In this document: positions 1 to 5,448 of the stretch, piece by piece
Position numbering within the stretch: the stretch's first letter is position 1
Layout of the letters: every line of letters begins with the position of its first letter
Assembly: GCA_033720855.1 (NCBI GenBank)
Contig: JAWWBR010000176.1
Coordinates: forward strand, 1 to 6,673
Source: SMXQ01 sp033720855
Lineage (GTDB): Bacteria > Pseudomonadota > Alphaproteobacteria > SMXQ01
DNA: 6,673 nucleotides
Reading direction: 5' to 3'
The notes under the pieces: model-generated
What the model saw: only the letters and a program-made list of their open reading frames with translations
Database searches by the model: none
Told to the model about the DNA's origin: nothing
Translations under genes and position numbers: made by a program

Positions 1-576
1 CGGCCGATGGAGATCATCGTCGAATCCTCGGGCGAACATACCGAGCAGACCGACGTACTGGAACTGGTCCACGACTCCTGGCTCAAGCTCGGCATCAAAC
101 TCTACAGCAAGCCGGGTCAGCGCGAGGTGCTCAGAAAGCGCATCCTTGCCGGTCAGACGATGATGGCGATCTGGGGCGGTTTGACGGCGGGTGTCGCTAC
201 GGTCGATGTCAGCCCCGAGGAACTCGCGCCGACCAATCCCTACCAGTTTCAGTGGCCGCGTTGGGGCGAATGGTACAGCAGCCAGGGAAATAAGGGGGAG
301 CCACCGTCCTTGCCGGTGGCCAAGAAACTGCTCGCGCTTTACCGCGACTGGGAGACGGCACGCGATGAAGAGGAGCGTGAGCGTGTCTGGCGCGCCATGC
401 TTGAACTGCACGCCGACCAGGTCTTCACCTTCGGCTTGATCGCCGCCATCCCGCATCCCATCGTGGTCAGTACCAAGCTGCGCAACGTACCCAAGGATGG
501 GGTCTACAGCTGGAATCCCGGTGCCTATTTCGGGGTCTATAACCCGGATATGTTCTGGTTCGCGCGCGGGCAATAG
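1..576 (+). CDS. ABC transporter substrate-binding protein, family 5 (C-terminal part)
   Basis: This is the last 191 residues of a periplasmic solute-binding protein of the SBP_bac_5 class (DppA/OppA-like), which captures a peptide, oligosaccharide or similar solute and delivers it to the membrane permeases. The frame is open from the left edge, so the start, signal peptide and first ligand-binding lobe lie upstream. The visible part has the family's usual C-terminal layout: an early segment with ELVHDSWLKLGI (swapping to the second lobe), an aromatic-rich stretch around WPRWGEWY, a charged helix near ARDEEERERVWRAML, and a final GVYSWNPGAYFG stretch ending in MFWFARGQ. The two permease genes directly downstream support the assignment strongly. 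The ligand cannot be told from this fragment. Related family 5 proteins bind peptides, nickel chelates, opines or oligosaccharides, and the many Trp and Tyr residues would suit a sugar, but that is only inference. Confidence 0.87.
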   Translation, partial: RPMEIIVESSGEHTEQTDVLELVHDSWLKLGIKLYSKPGQREVLRKRILAGQTMMAIWGGLTAGVATVDVSPEELAPTNPYQFQWPRWGEWYSSQGNKGEPPSLPVAKKLLALYRDWETARDEEERERVWRAMLELHADQVFTFGLIAAIPHPIVVSTKLRNVPKDGVYSWNPGAYFGVYNPDMFWFARGQ

Positions 577-581
577 GGAGG
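575..581 (+). promoter_or_regulatory. Ribosome binding site of the first permease
   Basis: AGGGAGG overlaps the stop codon of the substrate-binding protein and lies 4 nt before the ATG at 586. It is a strong Shine-Dalgarno match, and it fixes this start and links the two genes in one transcript. Confidence 0.7.
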
Positions 582-585
582 CGGC

Positions 586-1584
586 ATGTTCTATTTCTTC
601 CTGCGCAGACTGTCGGTGATGATCCCGACCCTGTTCGTCATCAGTATCCTGATCTTCGTGATCATTCAGTTGCCGCCGGGCGACTACCTCTCGACCCTGG
701 TCGGCGAACTCCAGGCCGAGGGTGAGAACGTCGATCAGGAAAAGCTCGATTTCCTGCGCAAGCGCTATGGCCTGGACCGACCGGTGATGGAGCAATACGC
801 GCTGTGGCTGAAGGGCATATTACAGGGCGACTTCGGCTATTCCTTCGAGCACAACCAGCCCGTGGTGGACGTCGTCGGTGACCAGGTCTTGCTGTCGGTC
901 ATCATCGCCTTCGCGACGATCCTGTTTACCTACATCGTCGCTTTTCCGATCGGCGTCTATTCCGCGACCCATCAATACAGCACCGGGGACCACGTCCTGA
1001 CGTTTATCGGCTTCCTCGGGCTGGCGACGCCGAACTTCCTCCTCGCCTTGATCCTGATGTACCTGGCAAACGTCTATTTCGGCACATCGATCGGCGGGCT
1101 GATGGATCCCGAATATCTCGACAAGCCCTGGAGTTGGGGCAAGATCGTCTCCATCCTCGAACATCTCTGGGTTCCGGTCATCGTCATCGGCACCTCCGGC
1201 ACCGCGACCCTGATCCGCCGCCTCAGGGCCAACCTTCTGGACGAATTGCAGAAACCCTATGTCACGACGGCGCGCGCCAAGGGGCTTGCCGAAACACGTC
1301 TGCTGCTCAAATACCCGTTGCGGGTGGCCTTGAATCCCTTCATCGCGGACATCGGCAATCTTCTCCCGGCGCTGCTGTCCAGCGCCGCGATCGTTTCCGT
1401 CGTGCTCTCCCTGCCGACGACGGGACCCTTGCTGCTCAAGGCCCTGCAGAGCCAGGACATGTATCTCGCGGGATTTCTTCTGATGTGCCTTTCGTTGCTG
1501 ACGGTGATCGGGATGTTCCTGTCCGATCTCGCCCTGGCCGCGTTGGACCCGCGCATACGACTGACCGGGACGCGACAGAGATGA
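586..1584 (+). CDS. ABC transporter permease, DppB/OppB type
   Basis: This 332-residue inner-membrane protein is one of the two channel subunits of a peptide/nickel/oligosaccharide-class ABC importer. The N-terminus (residues 1-31) has the classic short basic start RRLSVMIPTL followed by a hydrophobic helix. The periplasmic part carries the family hallmarks YGLDRPV (61-67) and GDFGYSF (81-87). Further hydrophobic segments lie near residues 101-125, 138-164, 193-205, 258-276 and 294-318. The cytoplasmic EAA-like loop that docks the ATPase is at about 226-250 (TTARAKGL, then YPLR), and the protein ends with the typical LDPRIR (320-325). Length and topology are normal for the family. It starts 9 nt after the preceding stop with a good ribosome binding site, and its own stop overlaps the next start as ATGA. 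An EAA loop means that a partner ATPase must exist, although none is encoded in this window. Confidence 0.95.
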   Translation: MFYFFLRRLSVMIPTLFVISILIFVIIQLPPGDYLSTLVGELQAEGENVDQEKLDFLRKRYGLDRPVMEQYALWLKGILQGDFGYSFEHNQPVVDVVGDQVLLSVIIAFATILFTYIVAFPIGVYSATHQYSTGDHVLTFIGFLGLATPNFLLALILMYLANVYFGTSIGGLMDPEYLDKPWSWGKIVSILEHLWVPVIVIGTSGTATLIRRLRANLLDELQKPYVTTARAKGLAETRLLLKYPLRVALNPFIADIGNLLPALLSSAAIVSVVLSLPTTGPLLLKALQSQDMYLAGFLLMCLSLLTVIGMFLSDLALAALDPRIRLTGTRQR

Positions 1585-2756
1585 GCGCCGACAAGCCCGA
1601 AAGCGCGGCCCCGCTCGCGCATTACGTTTCCGACACGCCGTTCGTTGCCGACGAGACGGAACAGCTGAGCGCGGAGCAGGAGCGGATCTACACCTCGAGC
1701 GGTTGGCGCCTGATGTGGCTCAAGCTTCGGCGCCACCGTTTGGCGGTGTTCTCGGGCTATGTGCTGTTGGCGCTCTACGGCTCGATCCTGATCAGCGAAT
1801 TCCTGGCTCCCTACGGCTTGCACCATCGCCATACCGACTTCATCTATGCGCCGCCCCAGGGGATCCATTTTTTCCACGACGGCGCGTTCGAGGGCCCGTT
1901 CGTCTATGGGCTTGAATACAAGCTCAACATGGAAAATCTGCGGCGCGAGTACACCCGCGACGAAAGCCGGCGCTATCCCATCAGGTTCCTGTGCCGCGGC
2001 GATTCCTACGACTTCTGGGGCCTGTTCGAGGCGGATCTCCATCTCATCTGTCCCGGCGCCGGAGGAACCCTGTTCCTGCTCGGCACCGATCGCCTGGGGC
2101 GGGATTTGTTTTCCCGGATCATATACGGCGCACGGATTTCGCTGACGGTGGGCCTGTTCGGAATCATCTTCTCTATGATTCTCGGAATCATATTCGGCGG
2201 CTTGGCGGGATATTACGGCGGCATCGTCGACTCCACGGTTCAGAGAATGATCGAAATCATCCGCTCGTTTCCGGAACTGCCGCTGTGGATGGCCCTTTCT
2301 GCCGCCTTGCCGGTCACCTGGAGCCCGATCCTGATCTATTTCGGAATCACCCTGATTCTCGGCTTGATCGACTGGACCGGCCTCGCCCGCGCGGTGCGCT
2401 CGAAGTTTCTCGCCTTGCGGGAGGAGGACTTCACCGCCGCAGCCGAACTCATGGGGGCGCGGCCGAGCCGCATCATCGGACGGCATCTCGTGCCCAATTT
2501 CACGTCTCACCTGATTGCCTCGGCGACCCTGTCGATCCCTTCGATGATCCTCGGCGAAACCGCGCTCAGCTTTCTTGGCCTCGGGCTCCGGCCGCCGGTG
2601 ACCAGTTGGGGGGTGTTGCTCGCCGAGGCGCAGAACATTAGCGCCGTGGCACTCTATCCGTGGCTGATGTTTCCCGGCTTGGCCGTGGTGGTCGTGGTTC
2701 TAACGTTCAATTTCCTCGGCGACGGGCTCCGCGACGCCGCCGATCCCTATCACTGA
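1581..2756 (+). CDS. ABC transporter permease, OppC/DppC type, with long periplasmic insert
   Basis: This 391-residue protein is the second channel subunit, partnering the permease just upstream. A polar cytoplasmic N-terminus (about residues 1-48) precedes the first membrane helix (about 53-78). The OppC signature GTDRLGRDLFSRI lies at 168-180, with further helices near 186-212, 234-262, 309-335 and 358-380. The EAA loop is clear at 283-306 (FTAAAELMGA, then HLVPN), followed by the conserved ETALSFLGLGL (326-336) and a DGLRDAADPY ending. OppC proteins are usually about 300 residues; the excess here is mostly the 80-165 segment between helix 1 and GTDRLGRD, predicted to be periplasmic. The start at 1581 is chosen because it gives the ATGA overlap with the previous gene. 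An in-frame ATG at 1134 would lie deep inside that gene and encode non-membrane, shadow-like sequence. The ribosome binding site is weak (ACAGAG), so translation probably depends on coupling. Confidence 0.94.
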   Translation: MSADKPESAAPLAHYVSDTPFVADETEQLSAEQERIYTSSGWRLMWLKLRRHRLAVFSGYVLLALYGSILISEFLAPYGLHHRHTDFIYAPPQGIHFFHDGAFEGPFVYGLEYKLNMENLRREYTRDESRRYPIRFLCRGDSYDFWGLFEADLHLICPGAGGTLFLLGTDRLGRDLFSRIIYGARISLTVGLFGIIFSMILGIIFGGLAGYYGGIVDSTVQRMIEIIRSFPELPLWMALSAALPVTWSPILIYFGITLILGLIDWTGLARAVRSKFLALREEDFTAAAELMGARPSRIIGRHLVPNFTSHLIASATLSIPSMILGETALSFLGLGLRPPVTSWGVLLAEAQNISAVALYPWLMFPGLAVVVVVLTFNFLGDGLRDAADPYH

Positions 2757-2875
2757 GCGGTCGGGGCCGACGGGGGCGTTGGAAAAAATCACATATTTTT
2801 CTGGGTATTAGTGTGTATGGTTACCATCCAAGGAGTCGGGGTCGCGGGAAAACGGCCCGTCAGGGAGAAGATTAC
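2757..2875 (+). promoter_or_regulatory. AT-rich intergenic region, possible promoter of the glycosyltransferase cassette
   Basis: This 119-bp gap separates the importer from the glycosyltransferases. Positions 2781-2830 contain only 17 G or C in 50, against a strongly GC-rich background. It holds a 6-bp inverted repeat GAAAAA/TTTTTC (2782-2787 and 2796-2801) and an 11-bp palindrome ATGGT-T-ACCAT (2817-2827). TATGGT at 2816-2821 is a four-of-six match to a -10 box, but no convincing -35 box sits at the right distance, so exact promoter elements are not called. Just after the permease stop, GTCGG-GG-CCGAC (2760-2771) could form a small hairpin, but no T-run follows. The gap most likely carries a transcription start for the downstream genes, possibly with an operator. 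Confidence 0.35.
2862..2870 (+). promoter_or_regulatory. Ribosome binding site of the MurG-like glycosyltransferase
   Basis: AGGGAGAAG lies 5 nt before the ATG at 2876 (8 nt from the AGGGAG core). It decides in favour of this start over the in-frame ATG at 2660, which lies within the permease gene. Confidence 0.65.
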
Positions 2876-4078
2876 ATGGGACCGCAGAACCGTGTCCTGA
2901 TTTACAGCCACGACAGTTTCGGCCTTGGTCACCTGCGCCGCTGCATGACCATCGCCAATCAGCTGGTGGCGAAACACAAGGGCCTTTCGGTGCTGATCCT
3001 GTCGGGCTCGCCGATTATCGGCAGTTTCAACTTTCGCGCCCGCGTCGATTTCGTCCGCATCCCCGGGATGATCAAGCTGAGAAACGGCGAATATACGTCT
3101 TTGAACTTGCACATCAGCCCCGATCAGACGCTGCAGCTGCGCCGCGACATCATCTATCACACCGCGCGCGCCTTCGACCCCAACCTCTTTATCGTCGATA
3201 AGGAACCGCTCGGCCTGCAGGGGGAGGTCGGCGATACCCTGAACATGCTGAAGGACCGTGGCACGCCCCTGGTCTTGGGATTGCGCGACGTCATGGACGA
3301 CCCCCTGCTTCTCGCCGCCGAATGGAAGCGCAAGCGGGCGATTCCGGCGCTCACCGACCTCTACGATGAGGTCTGGGTCTATGGTCTGGAGGAGATCTAC
3401 GATCCGCTCACCGGCATCGACGTCGCCGACAGCGTCTTGAGGAAGCTGATCTACACCGGATACCTGCGCAAGCGGCTGCCGCTGGCCCGGCCGCAAAAGC
3501 GTCCCGAAGACCTCATCGACAAGCCCTATTTTCTCGTGACCCCGGGGGGTGGCGGCGACGGCGAAGCGCTGGTGGACTGGGTGCTGCGCGCCTATGAACA
3601 GGATCCGGGCCTGCCGTATCCGGCCCTGGTGGTCTTCGGCCCCTTCATGGCACCCAAGAACCGCGAGGGCTTCCTGAAGCGGATCGGCAAACTGGACCGG
3701 GTCACGGCGATCACCTTCGATACCGGCTTCGAATCGCTCCTGGCCAAGGCCAAGGGGGTGGTTGCCATGGGCGGATACAATACGTTTTGCGAAATTCTTT
3801 CTTTCGATCGTCCGGCATTGCTCGTGCCCCGCATGGTGCCCCGCCGCGAACAAACCATCCGCGCCGAGCGGGCGTCGAAACTGGGCCTGGTGCAGATGCT
3901 CGCCGACGATGGCGCCCACGACCCCATGACCATGAGCCGGGCCCTCCATGCCTTGGCCGATCAACCGTCGCCGTCTTCGGTCAAGATTCCCGGGCTGCTT
4001 GATGGCCTGAACGTGGTCGACGAGCTTGCCACCGACATGTTGCTCAGGCCGGTGGAGCCGATCCGGACCACGGTCTGA
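2876..4078 (+). CDS. MurG-like GT-B glycosyltransferase (predicted glycosyl transferase, COG4671 type)
   Basis: This 400-residue, predicted cytosolic or membrane-peripheral protein resembles the family annotated only as 'predicted glycosyl transferase', distantly related to MurG/GT28. The N-terminal half opens with RVLIYSHDSFGLGHLRR; the GLGHLRR loop (16-22) matches the glycine-rich GxGHxxR loop of MurG-like enzymes. The conserved stretch LSGSPIIG and RIPGMIKLRNGEY follow. The C-terminal domain begins near TPGGGGDGE (222-230), then shows the nucleotide-sugar-site pattern GGYNTFCE (299-306) and LLVPRMVPRREQ (315-326), where GGxNTxxE and a distal EQ are typical of GT-B donor sites. No signal peptide or membrane helix is evident. 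The start at 2876 follows a good ribosome binding site, and homology-like sequence begins directly after it. It heads a cassette with two GT4 genes, so a step in making a surface glycan or glycolipid is likely. Donor and acceptor cannot be read from the sequence. Confidence 0.85.
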   Translation: MGPQNRVLIYSHDSFGLGHLRRCMTIANQLVAKHKGLSVLILSGSPIIGSFNFRARVDFVRIPGMIKLRNGEYTSLNLHISPDQTLQLRRDIIYHTARAFDPNLFIVDKEPLGLQGEVGDTLNMLKDRGTPLVLGLRDVMDDPLLLAAEWKRKRAIPALTDLYDEVWVYGLEEIYDPLTGIDVADSVLRKLIYTGYLRKRLPLARPQKRPEDLIDKPYFLVTPGGGGDGEALVDWVLRAYEQDPGLPYPALVVFGPFMAPKNREGFLKRIGKLDRVTAITFDTGFESLLAKAKGVVAMGGYNTFCEILSFDRPALLVPRMVPRREQTIRAERASKLGLVQMLADDGAHDPMTMSRALHALADQPSPSSVKIPGLLDGLNVVDELATDMLLRPVEPIRTTV

Positions 4079-4140
4079 GGCCGAGCGGCAACGGGCAACC
4101 GCAGACCGAGGCCCGAAAGCGGCCAAGCCCAGGTAGCGGG

Positions 4141-4146
4141 AAGGAG
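4141..4146 (+). promoter_or_regulatory. Ribosome binding site of the first GT4 gene
   Basis: AAGGAG is a near-perfect Shine-Dalgarno sequence only 3 nt from the ATG at 4150. The overlapping GGGAAGG (4138-4144) would give a 5-nt spacing. The 71-bp gap before this gene shows no convincing terminator or promoter, so it probably shares a transcript with the gene upstream. Confidence 0.6.
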
Positions 4147-4149
4147 CAA

Positions 4150-5448
4150 ATGAGCCGCAAGGTCGCATTCATTCTCAAAGGCTATCCCCGCCTTTCGGAG
4201 ACCTTCATCGCCCAGGAAATGCTGGCCCTCGAACGTCGCGGTTTGGACCTGGAAATCTATTCCCTGCGCCATCCCACGGATCCGCATTTCCACCCGCTCC
4301 ATCGGGAAATCCGCGCCGAGGTCCATTATTTGCCGGAATATCTCCGGGATGAACCGCGCCGGGTCGGGGCGGGGATTCGGGCCGCGTGCACGTTGCCCGG
4401 CTTCGGCAAGGCGCTGGCGGCCTGGCTTCGCGATCTCATCCGCGATCCCAGCGCCAATCGGATCCGCCGATTCGGCCAGGCTTGCGTGCTGGCCACGGAG
4501 CTGCCGTCCGAGGTCGGCCATTTGCACGCCCATTTCCTTCATACGCCGGCCTCGGTCGCCCGTTACGCGGCGAAAATGCGCGGTCTTGCGTGGAGCGTCT
4601 CGGCCCACGCCGTCGATATCTGGACCACCCGGCGATGGGAAAAGCGCGAAAAACTGGACGACGCCGCCTTCTGCGCGACCTGTACCGCCGTGGCGCGGGA
4701 TCACCTTTCGGCGCTGGCCAGGCGGGAGAACGCCGTCGTGCTGAGCTACCACGGGATCGATCTTTCCCGGTTTAGCCCGCCGGACCGGTCTTTCGCCCTC
4801 GACCGCGACGGCGCCACGCCGGCGCGGCGGGTCGAAATCCTCGCCATCGGACGGGCGGTCGAGAAGAAAGGCTTCGATGTCCTCCTCGAGGCGTTGGCGG
4901 GGCTCGATCCGCACCTTCATTGGCGGTTCACCCATATCGGCGGCGGTGCCGGGCTCGATGGCCTCAAGGCCCGGGCCGGGGCTCTCGGCCTCGGCGGCCG
5001 GGTGCGCTTCATGGGCGCCCAAGCCTTTCCTGCGGTGCTCGCCGCCTACCGAGCCGCGGATCTGTTCGTGTTGCCCTGCCGGATCGCCGGGAACGGTGAC
5101 CGCGACGGGCTTCCCAATGTGCTCCTCGAGGCGCAGAGTCAGTCCCTGCCGGTGATTTCGACCGCCGTCTCGGCGATCCCCGAATTGATCGTTGACGGCG
5201 AAACCGGCCGTCTCGTGGCGGCCGAGGACGCCGCCGCCCTGGCCGGGGCCCTTGAGGAGTTGATCAAGGACCCGGTGCTGAGGATCCGCTTCGGTACCGC
5301 CGGTGCCGACAGAGTGCGGCGGGAGTTTTCCCAGGATGCCTGCATCGGGGGGCTGGCCGCATTGTTCGGTGTCGATGCCGAGCCGGTGGCCGAGGCGCCG
5401 GTGCCGTCGGATGGACTGTCATGCGAATCGCCTTCTACGCACCCCTGA
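4150..5448 (+). CDS. GT4 family glycosyltransferase, WcaL-like
   Basis: This 432-residue GT-B enzyme should transfer a sugar from an activated donor with retention of configuration, as GT4 enzymes do. The N-terminal acceptor domain starts KVAFILKGYPRLSETFI (4-20), a hallmark of the colanic-acid WcaL/AmsK-like branch. It continues with HLHAHF (124-129), SAHAVDIW (151-158) and YHGID (200-204), the last near the domain hinge. The donor domain has GRAVEKKG (234-241), where R235 and K240 match the usual basic pair that contacts donor phosphates, then GDRDGLPNVLLE (316-327) and the GETGRLV loop. The catalytic E-x7-E motif appears as D319-x7-E327, a substitution that also fits other members of this branch as I recall them. 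The last roughly 25 residues are Ala/Pro/Glu-rich and overlap the next gene by 28 nt, implying translational coupling. A role in exopolysaccharide, O-antigen or glycolipid assembly is likely; substrate unknown. Confidence 0.93.
   Translation: MSRKVAFILKGYPRLSETFIAQEMLALERRGLDLEIYSLRHPTDPHFHPLHREIRAEVHYLPEYLRDEPRRVGAGIRAACTLPGFGKALAAWLRDLIRDPSANRIRRFGQACVLATELPSEVGHLHAHFLHTPASVARYAAKMRGLAWSVSAHAVDIWTTRRWEKREKLDDAAFCATCTAVARDHLSALARRENAVVLSYHGIDLSRFSPPDRSFALDRDGATPARRVEILAIGRAVEKKGFDVLLEALAGLDPHLHWRFTHIGGGAGLDGLKARAGALGLGGRVRFMGAQAFPAVLAAYRAADLFVLPCRIAGNGDRDGLPNVLLEAQSQSLPVISTAVSAIPELIVDGETGRLVAAEDAAALAGALEELIKDPVLRIRFGTAGADRVRREFSQDACIGGLAALFGVDAEPVAEAPVPSDGLSCESPSTHP
5409..5415 (+). promoter_or_regulatory. 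Weak ribosome binding site inside the upstream GT4 gene
   Basis: GGATGGA lies 5 nt before the ATG at 5421, within the coding sequence of the preceding gene. It is a modest match, so ribosomes terminating at 5448 probably contribute to initiation here. Confidence 0.4.

Noticed and set aside
1134..1580. In-frame upstream extension of the second permease
   Set aside because: It lies inside the first permease gene and encodes polar, His/Arg-rich shadow sequence; the ATGA overlap at 1581 is the natural start.
1257..2510. Long minus-strand open frame of 417 codons opposite the permease genes
   Set aside because: Its translation has no hydrophobic core or recognisable motif and is rich in Arg, Gln, Glu and Gly as expected for the antisense of GC-rich code. 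The + strand encodes well-recognised permeases here.
2760..2771. Possible terminator hairpin after the second permease (GTCGG-GG-CCGAC)
   Set aside because: The stem is short, the loop is too tight, and a G-run rather than a T-run follows, so intrinsic termination is not supported.
2660..2875. In-frame upstream ATG that would extend the MurG-like protein by 72 residues
   Set aside because: The extension overlaps the permease gene and reads as an Arg-rich shadow sequence; the ATG at 2876 has a good ribosome binding site and family sequence begins there.
4079..4149. Possible terminator or promoter between the MurG-like gene and the first GT4 gene
   Set aside because: Only a 4-bp GGCC stem is found, with no T-run and no AT-rich promoter-like segment; read-through is more likely.
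2789..4168. Long minus-strand open frame of 459 codons opposite the MurG-like gene
   Set aside because: It covers almost exactly the sense gene and has an antisense-type composition with no motif; the sense frame carries clear GT-B motifs.
3961..5022. Minus-strand open frame of 353 codons opposite the first GT4 gene
   Set aside because: It is an antisense shadow of a well-supported GT4 gene, with no domain pattern of its own.
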